Below, piece by piece: positions 56,746-64,000 of a stretch of 64,000 nt of DNA. The stretch spans positions 4,464,001-4,528,000 of the forward strand of contig NZ_CP093300.1 of the NCBI RefSeq assembly GCF_022812285.1, in the 5' to 3' direction. The notes beneath the pieces are model-generated. The model saw nothing but the letters and a program-made list of their open reading frames with translations, was not told the DNA's origin and did not search any database. Source of the DNA: Alkalihalobacillus sp. LMS39. Lineage in GTDB: Bacteria; Bacillota; Bacilli; Bacillales; Bacillaceae_F. The stretch's first letter is position 1. Each line of letters opens with the position of its first letter. Both the position numbers and the translations under genes were made by a program.

Positions 56746-56925
56746 CGGACATATATTCCGCTATTTTCTCAAAAACACCCTATTTCGAAAAGCTAACGGA
56801 CATCCATTCCGCTATTTGACCAAATCCTACCTTCAAAACCTTCCTAATCCCTTACTTAGCGGAACCTATGTCCGATAGTATCCCGAAAACACCTATTTTT
56901 ATAAAAATAACGGAACTGATGTCCG
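56746..56925. repeat. four-site intergenic element E8
   Basis: Sites at 56746, 56797 (forward) and 56860, 56911 (inverted). Spacings 51, 63, 51. Confidence 0.94.
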
Positions 56926-56952
56926 ATAGCACATCCTTGTTCCCGCCAAAAC

Positions 56953-56987
56953 GCAAAAAAGCAGAGCCGACCAACTCGACTCTGCTC
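56953..56987 (-). terminator. terminator of the surE-ABC transporter operon
   Basis: AGCAGAG-C-CGA pairs with TCG-A-CTCTGCT (56960-56986); six T follow on the minus strand. Confidence 0.8.
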
Positions 56988-56998
56988 CTAATATTCCC

Positions 56999-58087
56999 TC
57001 ACCCAATCGACTGAACCATTCCCTCTCCTCGAACCTGTTCACACCCGACTACATTCAAAACAACCTCTTCCCCCACCTCGAAACTGGTGAATAAGTCCGT
57101 GTGAATCGTAACAATCATGTTCCCCACTTCAACAGTATAGTGGATTTCTTTCCCTTGAAACATAACATTTCGCACAATTCCACGTATACCGTCACATTCA
57201 CCACCATTGTCCTTTTCCAACATAAACTGCTCCGGCCGAACGGGGAAAAAACCACTCGATTTAATGTCATCTGAAACATCATCATTTCTCCAAACCACGG
57301 ATTCATCTTCAAATGGCTTAAACACATTCCCAAACCATTTCCCTGGAATCAAATTCGCCTTTCCAACAAACGTTGCGACAAATGGGGTTTCTGGGTTGGC
57401 ATACACTTGCTTCGGTGTGCCGACTTGTTCGATTTTGCCGTCTTTCATTACGACAATTTTATCTGCCATTGCTAATGCTTCGCCTTGGTCATGTGTCACG
57501 TATACAATCGATGTGTTCATCATACGGTGGATCGTTTGGATTTCTTTGCGTAAATCCATGCGTAGTTCCGCATCCAAGCTGCTTAATGGTTCATCCATTA
57601 ATAAAAGCGCGGGCTGAGGGGCGAGCGCTCGAGCAATAGCGACCCGCTGCTTTTGTCCTCCTGATAGTTCATTCGGCATGCGCTCTCCATAGTCCTGTAG
57701 CCCAACAATCGCAAGCATTTCATCCACCCGCTCTTTACTGTTTGCTTTAATGGCCGCTGGTGTATAGCGATGATGCCGAAGCGGAAATAGAACTTGCTCC
57801 TTCACTTTTAAATGGGGCCACAGCGCAAACGATTGAAATACCATACCAATGTTTCGTTTTTCCGGCGGAATCGTCTGTTGTGCTGTTGCTACAGTCGCAT
57901 TATTCATAATGATTTCACCACTACTTGGCGTTTCAAAACCTGCGAGCAAGCGGAGCAATGTTGTTTTTCCACAACCAGAAGGACCTAAAATTGCAACAAA
58001 ACTACCATCTTCTATCATTAAATCCACAGAAGATAACGCCGTTGTTTTGCCAAAGTGTTTCGATACATTTGAGATTATTGTACTCAT
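56999..58087 (-). CDS. ABC transporter ATPase, Fe3+/sugar-phosphate/phosphonate (FbpC/AfuC) type
   Basis: 362 residues. Walker A GPSGCGKTT, Q loop MVFQSFALWPH, signature LSGGQKQR, Walker B LLLMDEPLSSLD, switch His in VYVTHD, and a C-terminal TOBE-like domain. Energises the two-module permease encoded just upstream; the start overlaps the permease stop by four bases (ATGA). Confidence 0.92.
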   Translation of the reverse strand: MSTIISNVSKHFGKTTALSSVDLMIEDGSFVAILGPSGCGKTTLLRLLAGFETPSSGEIIMNNATVATAQQTIPPEKRNIGMVFQSFALWPHLKVKEQVLFPLRHHRYTPAAIKANSKERVDEMLAIVGLQDYGERMPNELSGGQKQRVAIARALAPQPALLLMDEPLSSLDAELRMDLRKEIQTIHRMMNTSIVYVTHDQGEALAMADKIVVMKDGKIEQVGTPKQVYANPETPFVATFVGKANLIPGKWFGNVFKPFEDESVVWRNDDVSDDIKSSGFFPVRPEQFMLEKDNGGECDGIRGIVRNVMFQGKEIHYTVEVGNMIVTIHTDLFTSFEVGEEVVLNVVGCEQVRGEGMVQSIG

Positions 58088-59814
58088 CCTTGGTCCACCT
58101 TTCTTTGATACAACTTTTGTAACCCAAGAAGAATGAGGGTTAAGAAAAGCATCGTTACGACAACGAGACTTGAAAATGCCGTTGAATACGTTGTATAACC
58201 GGCTTGTTGGAAGTTAAAAATCATTAATCCGATCGTCTCAGAACCACTTGACCAAAGAAGTGCCGATACGGTGAGCTCAGTTAGTGTTGTGAGCATGACA
58301 AGAAAGGCGCCACTTAGTAAGCCAGGTAATAAAAGCGGAAGCATAATAAACCGCCACTTCCCTAGAAAGCCAGCCCCTGACACATGTGCAGCCTCTTCCA
58401 TTGCTGGACCGATTTGCGACATTGCGGTGAGACTGCCGCGAACTTGTAAAATCATAAATCTTGTTACATACGCAATAAACAAAATCCAAATGCTCCCGTA
58501 AATACCTGGGTTCCATCCAGGAATCGGCTGCATCCAAGCTAATATCATCGCAAGCGCAAGTACCATACCTGGGAGTGCATACGGAAGACTTACCATTAGC
58601 TCGATAACCTTCCCAGCCAGCGTTTGTTTGCGGAGGCGATAATACGCAATCGCTGTTCCCGCTACGATACAAATGATGCTTGTACCGATTGCTAACTTAA
58701 CGCTGTTCATGACAGCCCCTTTAACTTTGTCATGTTCAAACATAACAAACCGATAATGGTTGAATGTCAGGTTTTCAAGCGCAAACGGAAGTCCGTACGC
58801 TTTAATAAGTGAAGTCGCAACCATCGAAAACATCGGAATAATACTAATGATAAGTAAAAAGCTCCACAACCCAATTTCAAATGGAAGACGAAACTTTCCT
58901 AACGAAAATCTAGGTTTAGTATCAATTTCACTGTTTTCTCCTTCTTTAGACCTTCGCAACAAAAGCCACTGAAATAATGTTCCGATAAGGGCAATGATTC
59001 CTAAAAGAACCGAAAACGTGGCCGCTCTTGCAAATGCACTTGGACCAAATCCAACTACCTCTTGGTAAATCGCTGTACTTAACACTGTAATATTTGCGGG
59101 AATCCCGAGAAAAGCCGGAATGCCAAAATTGTCTAAATTCGCTAAAAAAGCTAAAAGCCCACCACTCGCAATCCCAGGCAAAGAAAGAGGGAGCGTCACT
59201 TTTACAAACGTCGTCCAAGCACTGCCACCAGAAGAACGAACCGCCCACTCTAGTTCTCTCGGAATTCGCCTTAGTACACTCATCGTCAATAAGAAAACGA
59301 GCGGATAATGAGATAATCCTAGAATAAGAATCATTCCGGTATGACTATATATAGTAAAAGGCTCCACAGACCATGGTAACAAGGCCAATGTTCGCGATAC
59401 GATTCCATTGTTACTTAAAAATTGGGTCCATGATAATGTAATAATATAAGACGGAATAATAAACGGTAACAAGACGAAAACGTGAAGCAATTTTTTGGCG
59501 CGGATATCACTATACGCGACAAGCCACGCTAACAAAACACCTAAGCCCACTGCGATGACAGTTGAACCGGCAACGATAATCGCTGTATTTGACAGGACTT
59601 TCCATGTGCGCGCTTCTTGTAAAACAGTCGTATAGTTCGTCAGTAAGTGTCCGTCCTCTACCGAAAAGCTTAACGAAAGCAGACGGAGGATCGGCCATAG
59701 AAATAACCATGCAATGACAAGGAGGGAAACGACTACCACGAATCGTTTCCCTTGTTTTGTCGTGAGAGAGAAAGATGACCGTAATGGAACTCTTTCTGCT
59801 ACTTGTTCAGCCAT
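58084..59814 (-). CDS. ABC transporter permease, two-module FbpB/AfuB type
   Basis: 576 residues with about 12 membrane helices, two BPD_transp_1 modules in one chain, each with an EAA loop (ELEWAVRSSGGSAWTTFVKV; AMEEAAHVSGAGFLGKWRFI). This is the layout of the ferric-iron, hexose-phosphate and aminoethylphosphonate importers. It follows the binding-protein gene by 17 bp. Confidence 0.92.
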   Translation of the reverse strand: MAEQVAERVPLRSSFSLTTKQGKRFVVVVSLLVIAWLFLWPILRLLSLSFSVEDGHLLTNYTTVLQEARTWKVLSNTAIIVAGSTVIAVGLGVLLAWLVAYSDIRAKKLLHVFVLLPFIIPSYIITLSWTQFLSNNGIVSRTLALLPWSVEPFTIYSHTGMILILGLSHYPLVFLLTMSVLRRIPRELEWAVRSSGGSAWTTFVKVTLPLSLPGIASGGLLAFLANLDNFGIPAFLGIPANITVLSTAIYQEVVGFGPSAFARAATFSVLLGIIALIGTLFQWLLLRRSKEGENSEIDTKPRFSLGKFRLPFEIGLWSFLLIISIIPMFSMVATSLIKAYGLPFALENLTFNHYRFVMFEHDKVKGAVMNSVKLAIGTSIICIVAGTAIAYYRLRKQTLAGKVIELMVSLPYALPGMVLALAMILAWMQPIPGWNPGIYGSIWILFIAYVTRFMILQVRGSLTAMSQIGPAMEEAAHVSGAGFLGKWRFIMLPLLLPGLLSGAFLVMLTTLTELTVSALLWSSGSETIGLMIFNFQQAGYTTYSTAFSSLVVVTMLFLTLILLGLQKLYQRKVDQG

Positions 59815-59831
59815 GTTTACTCTCTCCTCTC

Positions 59832-60899
59832 TTATTCTCCGAAAATATCAACAAATTTTTGCTTATCCTCTTCACGTGTTTCCAAAAGCTCTTTCACGTC
59901 ATGGGAAATGACTCTCATTTCATCGATTCCTTTTAGCCCTTCTGGAGCAGCAATTCCTTCGCGAATCGGTGTGTACCCAAGACTTGCCGCTAACTGTTGA
60001 CCTTTCTCCGATAAAACAAAATCAACGAATGCTTGCGCTGCTGGCTCATTATCATTATTGCTCATAATTCCGATTGGCTCTGTAATGACAGGGACGCCTT
60101 CTTCAGGATAAATCAAATCAATTGGTGACCCTTCTGCTTTTGCACGCGCTACGATAAAATCAACAACGACACCATATGATTGCTCTCCACCTGCCACTGC
60201 TTGTAACACAGCACCGTTTCCTTGTACGACACTTGCATCATTTGCACGTAATTTCTCATAAAAGTCCCAGCCAAAATCTGCTTGGCGTGTAAGTACACCG
60301 ACATTATAAGCGGCTGCCCCTGAATAAAGAGGACTTGGCATCATCGCTTTTCCTTTTGCCGCATCTTCCGTTAACACACTCCAAGAACTAGGCGCTTCTG
60401 TTACATCGTTTGTATTAATCGCAAGAACGGTCGCCATAATCTTTGTGCCTGTGTACATTTTTTCCTCATCAACAAAATCACTTGGGATAGAAGCGTGCTC
60501 AGCGGATTCGTAAGGGAATAGCATCCCTTGCTCTTTAAGTGTTTCAAACGTTACCGCATCCGCAACAAGCAATACATCCGCTTGAATATCCCCCGCTTGC
60601 TTTTCTGCTAATAGTTTACTAATGACTTCCTCAGTTCCTGAACGGAATACGTCCACTTCAACATCTGGATGAACTTCATTAAACGCCTTTACTAATTCGG
60701 CTGCATCCCCTTCAGGCTGAGATGTATAAAAGCTAAGTTTTCCTGAAACAGAAACTCCTTCTTCGTCATTTTCTACAGTTTCCGAATCAACGTCGGTTTG
60801 TGCCGAAGCCACTTCTTCCACATCTTTTGAAGCCTCGTCACTACCACAAGCTGCTAACATGAACATTGACGCAACGATCGCAAACATCATTTTTTTCAT
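59832..60899 (-). CDS. ABC transporter substrate-binding lipoprotein
   Basis: 355 residues. Lipobox MLAACGSDE, short acidic linker, then a type 2 periplasmic-binding fold (LSFYTSQPEGDAAELVKAFN, DVLLVADAVTFETLKEQGML, VLAINTNDV, PLYSGAAAYNVG, YPEEGVPVITEPIGIM). The SGAA loop and general type are like AfuA/PhnS binding proteins. No pair of Tyr residues typical for ferric binding is obvious. With surE in the operon a phosphorylated organic substrate is plausible. ATG at 60899 preferred over GTG at 60902. Confidence 0.88.
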   Translation of the reverse strand: MKKMMFAIVASMFMLAACGSDEASKDVEEVASAQTDVDSETVENDEEGVSVSGKLSFYTSQPEGDAAELVKAFNEVHPDVEVDVFRSGTEEVISKLLAEKQAGDIQADVLLVADAVTFETLKEQGMLFPYESAEHASIPSDFVDEEKMYTGTKIMATVLAINTNDVTEAPSSWSVLTEDAAKGKAMMPSPLYSGAAAYNVGVLTRQADFGWDFYEKLRANDASVVQGNGAVLQAVAGGEQSYGVVVDFIVARAKAEGSPIDLIYPEEGVPVITEPIGIMSNNDNEPAAQAFVDFVLSEKGQQLAASLGYTPIREGIAAPEGLKGIDEMRVISHDVKELLETREEDKQKFVDIFGE

Positions 60900-60914
60900 C
60901 ACATTGTTCCTCCC

Positions 60915-61700
60915 TTAATTATGTACAAGTGTATTTTTTAATACTCTTTCAAACTTGCGAATATGTCGTTTCTGACTTACTTTTCCTTCAAGCGGTGTTA
61001 CGGTTACAAATCCCTCTTTTAACTTTGCAAAATCACCTTCCTCATGAAACTGTGAAAGCTCTCGCAAACTATCTTTCACCCAATAATAGACATGTCCATA
61101 TGGGTCATTCAGACCGATATATTCATAGCGACTTACTGTCAAATCAAGTGGTGTGATTGCAATTCCTGCACAATCCTCTTTCGTTACATAAGGAAGATTA
61201 ATATTGACAAAGAGACCAGATGGAATCTGGTTCGTAAGCAATGGCTCAACCACGTCATAGAACAATCTTTTTGATTCTTTAAATGAAATGTCTTTTAGAC
61301 TTAAACGGTCAAGGGAAACGGCTATGGCTGGTATTTGATACAACGCTGCTTCTGCGGCAGCCGCCATCGTTCCAGAATAAAAAACATCACGGCCTAGATT
61401 TGGACCTATGTTCATCCCTGAAATAACAATGTCCGGCGGCTTTTCTTTTACAAGCACTTCAATTCCAAGCTTGACGCAGTCAGCCGGTGTACCGTTAACA
61501 GCCCATGCTTGGACATTCTCTCCAAACAATGTCACGGACGTCACCTTTAAAGGTTCTCGTACTGTAATGGCGTGACTGATTGCACTTTTTTCTTGGTCTG
61601 GACAAACAACATAGATTTGGCCAAAATGCTGAAGCACTTCCACAAGCGCGGCGACACCTGGGGCAAAGACTCCCTCATTATTCGTAACAAGAAATTTCAA
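60915..61700 (-). CDS. surE: SurE-like 5'/3'-nucleotidase with altered metal site
   Basis: 261 residues, normal SurE length and fold: MKFLVTNNEGVFAPGV, VVCPDQEKSAISHAIT, WAVNGTPADCVKLGIE, VISGMNIGPNLGRDVFYSGT. The signature N-D-D-G is replaced by N-N-E-G (residues 7-10), so the first metal-binding Asp is Asn and the second Glu; the Ser and Asn ligands are kept. Activity may be changed. TTG start, overlapping the stop of the 31-residue ORF, with GAGAGG upstream. 15 bases before the binding protein gene. Confidence 0.88.
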   Translation of the reverse strand: MKFLVTNNEGVFAPGVAALVEVLQHFGQIYVVCPDQEKSAISHAITVREPLKVTSVTLFGENVQAWAVNGTPADCVKLGIEVLVKEKPPDIVISGMNIGPNLGRDVFYSGTMAAAAEAALYQIPAIAVSLDRLSLKDISFKESKRLFYDVVEPLLTNQIPSGLFVNINLPYVTKEDCAGIAITPLDLTVSRYEYIGLNDPYGHVYYWVKDSLRELSQFHEEGDFAKLKEGFVTVTPLEGKVSQKRHIRKFERVLKNTLVHN

Positions 61701-61792
61701 TGGTTCCTCTCCTCTACGATTGCATAAGCTCGACTGGTGTACACTCTTCTATCTGAACTTGGACTATGCATATGTAGGTCGATTTTACTCAT
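61697..61792 (-). CDS. 31-residue PHP-like leader ORF coupled to surE
   Basis: Reads MSKIDLHMHSPSSDRRVYTS then RAYAIVEERNH. The first 14 residues match the N-terminus of PHP-family phosphoesterases (D-L-H-x-H-S-x-x-S-D, the first metal-binding motif), then the resemblance stops. GGAGGTG lies four bases before the ATG, and its TGA overlaps the surE TTG (ATTGA). Either the remnant of a deleted PHP gene or a coupling leader peptide. Confidence 0.6.
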   Translation of the reverse strand: MSKIDLHMHSPSSDRRVYTSRAYAIVEERNH

Positions 61793-61835
61793 CTTTCACC
61801 TCCACAAAGCAGTTCTTTCCTCCCTTATAAGGGTA

Positions 61836-61868
61836 CAAGAAAAATATCAAGCTACTATAAAGCTTGAT
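61836..61868 (-). terminator. hairpin with U tract in the surE operon leader (possible attenuator)
   Basis: ATCAAGCT (61846-61853) pairs with AGCTTGAT (61861-61868); on the minus strand ATTTTTCTTG follows. It lies about 45 bases upstream of the leader ORF, where a terminator would act on this operon's own transcript if the promoter is further upstream. Confidence 0.45.
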
Positions 61869-61869
61869 T

Positions 61870-62308
61870 TTGGAATTTGTAAAGAATATATAAAGGTAGT
61901 CATTGTTAATTTATTGTAAAAACATGATGAAAATATTTGTAATACAGCCTGGACTATGACTCCCACAATTAGATTGAATTTTCTAATATTTTGTTAGTGT
62001 AAAATATTAATAAAAACCTAATATTCGATATCTTTAACGAAGAAGTAGACTTTCGATCAACAATCGATCCACTTTTAAAATATTCATTACAATTGATTAG
62101 TGTCATTGAATTACGCAGCAAACACCCTTTTATAAAAATCTTGCTACATTGTCTGGTACTTTTTCTATTAAGATATTCATCGTTCATCAACTGAGACCCA
62201 GTTGTGTGAGGTATTCTAGTTCCTACTTCTCACATTTCATTTTGGGTATATGATATTCAAGGAGTTTCAGTTGGTAAGTATCTAAACAAAAAGTAGGTAT
62301 ACTAAAAT
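61870..62308. other. A+T-rich intergenic region, no gene supported
   Basis: Between the surE leader and the yusW terminator. One open frame on the minus strand (61969-62190) has no ribosome site and low-complexity composition; it may be gene debris. No repeat element here. Confidence 0.5.
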
Positions 62309-62334
62309 ACGCTTACTCCATTTAAGTAAGCGTA
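62300..62334 (-). terminator. terminator after yusW-like gene
   Basis: ACGCTTACT pairs with AGTAAGCGT (62309-62333); on the minus strand ATTTTAGT follows. Confidence 0.75.
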
Positions 62335-62344
62335 CAAGTATTTA

Positions 62345-62734
62345 TCAGTCAATTTTTAGCTTTTCCCCATTATCAAATTTCACTTCAAGTTCAAACTCAT
62401 CCACATCATTTGGATTCACTTGTAAAATCGATAGAATTTGATTTTTAAGTTTTTCTTTGTTTGAATCTGGTGATATGTTCAATTGTTTTAGCAGTGTTTC
62501 AACCATGCTTTGGGCTTCTTGACCATATTTTGTAGCACTACCAGGGACCTTATATTTGGCTTTTATTTTGTTACCCTCAACCTCATATTCGATATCATAT
62601 TCTGTATTATTCTTCAGCTCAACTTCTAATTCGAAGTCTACCACTTTGGGTGCTGCTTCAACATTGCTAATACCTAAAGCCCCTAACATAACAAAACAAC
62701 TTAAAAATGCGCTGAATATTAATTTAAATTTCAT
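62345..62734 (-). CDS. YusW-like secreted protein
   Basis: 129 residues. Signal peptide MKFKLIFSAFLSCFVMLGAL to about VEAA, then a compact domain with two similar beta hairpins (FELEVELKNNTEYDIEYEVE near the start, FELEVKFDNGEKLKID at the end) typical of the YusW family (unknown function). Acidic overall. ATG at 62734 has GGAGG eight bases upstream. Confidence 0.8.
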   Translation of the reverse strand: MKFKLIFSAFLSCFVMLGALGISNVEAAPKVVDFELEVELKNNTEYDIEYEVEGNKIKAKYKVPGSATKYGQEAQSMVETLLKQLNISPDSNKEKLKNQILSILQVNPNDVDEFELEVKFDNGEKLKID

Positions 62735-62865
62735 ACTGTATTCCTCCATTCAATGTTTTCAACATTACTCTCTCCTAATTGTAAATGTTCATACAGTTAA
62801 CTTATATTTTTAATAATGCTGAAGAAACAATGGTAAGGTCAGTCTCTGCAGTTTATTGAAGTATG

Positions 62866-63924
62866 TTATTTACTTTTAGACACATTAGAAATTATTGTTG
62901 GAACAAGATACTTTGCATCCAAACTTACTCCACATAACAATGCTGAACCCCGTTGATGTTGCCAAGGTAACCCTAAAAAATAAAGACCTTTTATATTCGT
63001 TATCCCTCTTGTGTGTATTGGTTTTCCTTCATTTGAAATAACACCCTCTAAATTAATCCACTCGTAAGAAGGTACGAAACCAGTAGACCATATAATGCTA
63101 GTGAATTTGCTTCGAGTATTGTCTGTGAAATGAACTTCTGTATCATTGACACAGGTCACTTTTGGCTTTACAACAACTTTTCTATTTCTAATAAGTTTTT
63201 TTAGTTCCCTTCCGAAAATCGGGTCACTTTGCCTTTGAAACCATTTACCTTTTAACGAATCTTTTCCTGCATATAACAAACCCATTATTTCTAACCACTT
63301 GAAAATACTCTTTCCTTGAAGCTTTAAAGGTAGGAATTTGAATTTGTGACCAACTGCAATTGTAACTTTGTAATACTTGGCTAATTCCACAGCGATTTGT
63401 GCCCCAGAATTGCCACCACCTACGACTAATACATCAGTACCTTTCAATTGCCTTGGTGACTGATAATCTGATGAGTGTAGCTGGAATATACTCGATTTCT
63501 TTTTTACAATATTGGGTATAAAAGGTTTTTGGAATGCTCCAGTTGCTACTACTATTTGTTTGGCATTAATTTGTCCAAGTGTAGTTTCTAAGAGGAATGA
63601 ACCATCGGATTGTTTACTTAATTTAACTACGTTAGTGTTAAATATTATTGGAAACTCAAAATGCTTTACATAGCTATCCAAATAATCTGCAACCTCATCC
63701 TTCGTTGGAAATTCCTCTGATAAACCCTCCATTTCCAATTCAGGTAAGCTACTATACGTACGTGGAGTAAACAATACCAAAGAATCATACCTTCTCCTCC
63801 AAGAATCACCTACCTGTTCATTTTTATCTAATATAACAAAAGGTATATTCTCCTTCTTTAAATAATACGCCATTGCTAATCCTGCTTGACCTCCACCTAT
63901 AATCACAACTTCATAATTTAGCAT
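62866..63924 (-). CDS. CzcO-like flavoprotein monooxygenase/oxidoreductase
   Basis: 352 residues. FAD-binding VVIIGGGQAGLAMAYYL, the DSWRRRYDSLVLFTP stretch, NADPH-binding VLVVGGGNSGAQIAVEL and the C-terminal IIWSTGFVPSYEWI. The family includes flavin monooxygenases and proteins named CzcO next to metal-resistance genes; substrate unknown. A 38-bp palindrome lies just upstream and suggests control by an ArsR-type repressor encoded outside the window. Confidence 0.88.
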   Translation of the reverse strand: MLNYEVVIIGGGQAGLAMAYYLKKENIPFVILDKNEQVGDSWRRRYDSLVLFTPRTYSSLPELEMEGLSEEFPTKDEVADYLDSYVKHFEFPIIFNTNVVKLSKQSDGSFLLETTLGQINAKQIVVATGAFQKPFIPNIVKKKSSIFQLHSSDYQSPRQLKGTDVLVVGGGNSGAQIAVELAKYYKVTIAVGHKFKFLPLKLQGKSIFKWLEIMGLLYAGKDSLKGKWFQRQSDPIFGRELKKLIRNRKVVVKPKVTCVNDTEVHFTDNTRSKFTSIIWSTGFVPSYEWINLEGVISNEGKPIHTRGITNIKGLYFLGLPWQHQRGSALLCGVSLDAKYLVPTIISNVSKSK

Positions 63925-63948
63925 CTCTTCAATTCACTCCTCTCAAAG

Positions 63949-63986
63949 TATAATTACATTCAAATGTATATTTGAATGTAATTATA
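63949..63986. promoter_or_regulatory. 38-bp palindromic operator upstream of flavoprotein gene
   Basis: Two 17-bp perfectly complementary arms, TATAATTACATTCAAAT and ATTTGAATGTAATTATA, around GTAT. The ATTCAAAT/ATTTGAAT core is the usual form of ArsR/SmtB-family operators. It starts 25 bp upstream of the start codon. Confidence 0.7.
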
Positions 63987-64000
63987 AATGAACAAAAGTA

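Noticed and set aside
61969-62190. 73-residue frame between surE and yusW
   Set aside because: No ribosome site and no recognisable domain. Debris of an old gene is possible but cannot be shown from sequence alone.
1-64000. tRNA, rRNA, CRISPR array, prophage or replication origin
   Set aside because: No cloverleaf, rRNA motif, repeat-spacer array, phage gene set or DnaA-box cluster was seen.

Overview
The window looks like the chromosome of a low-G+C, endospore-former-type Bacillaceae. The first 17 kb follow the Bacillus subtilis order hag-csrA-fliW-yviE-flgL-flgK-flgN-flgM-yvyF-comFC-comFA-degV-degU-degS-yvyE-LCP-tagO (comFB is missing). Starts have strong Shine-Dalgarno sites, often before TTG/GTG. 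A TupA-like ATP-grasp gene inside a large surface-polymer cluster points to an alkaliphile, because TupA is known from teichuronopeptide formation in alkaliphilic Bacillus. That placement is inference; no rRNA or tRNA gene is visible to settle it.

Layout. 1-8.5 kb (minus strand): late flagellar genes. The left edge cuts a flagellin carrying an HEXXH zinc-protease domain (flagellinolysin type), next to an ordinary flagellin, with the CsrA/FliW homeostasis pair, hook-filament junction proteins, FlgN, FlgM and two sigma-D promoters. 8.5-14.8 kb: comF genes, degV, DegS/DegU, yvyE. 15-20.4 kb: cell-wall polymer genes (LCP ligase, TagO, epimerase, polyprenyl sugar transferase). 20.7-24.4 kb: a glucosaminidase with ten wall-binding repeats. 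24.9-40.5 kb: a ten-gene minus-strand surface-polymer operon with two CphA-like ATP-grasp ligases fused to acylphosphatase-like domains, a TupA-like ATP-grasp protein, two double-headed glycosyltransferases, an ABC exporter with two fused ATPases, and three more glycosyltransferases. 40.9-49.7 kb: exported proteins (amidase with eight wall-binding repeats, subtilase with five, a TPR/B-repeat anchored protein, an SGNH-like protein). 49.7-64 kb: mixed genes, including a cyclic-di-GMP-I riboswitch before a 55-residue ORF, a VOC protein, a lipoprotein, a duplicated pRiA4b ORF-3-like gene with one copy broken by an amber codon, a PadR operon, a surE/ABC-transporter operon led by a 31-residue PHP-like ORF, YusW and a flavoprotein.

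Most unusual signal: nine intergenic elements of about 179 bp, each holding four 15-bp CGG-N9-CCG sites, two forward then two inverted. The start-to-start spacings are 51, 62 and 51 bp in seven elements; the other two differ by 1 bp in one interval. Eight share one site sequence (CGGACATCTGTTCCG-like). The ninth, 17594-17772, has a different site sequence but exactly the same geometry. Conserved geometry with divergent sequence suggests a DNA- or RNA-level machine, or a mobile repeat family, rather than chance.

The genes fit together as a motile, competence-capable cell with an elaborate anionic surface: flagellar output controlled by FliW/CsrA and FlgM/sigma-D, DegS/DegU linking motility with exoenzymes, and wall-bound hydrolases sharing one repeat family near the polymer locus.
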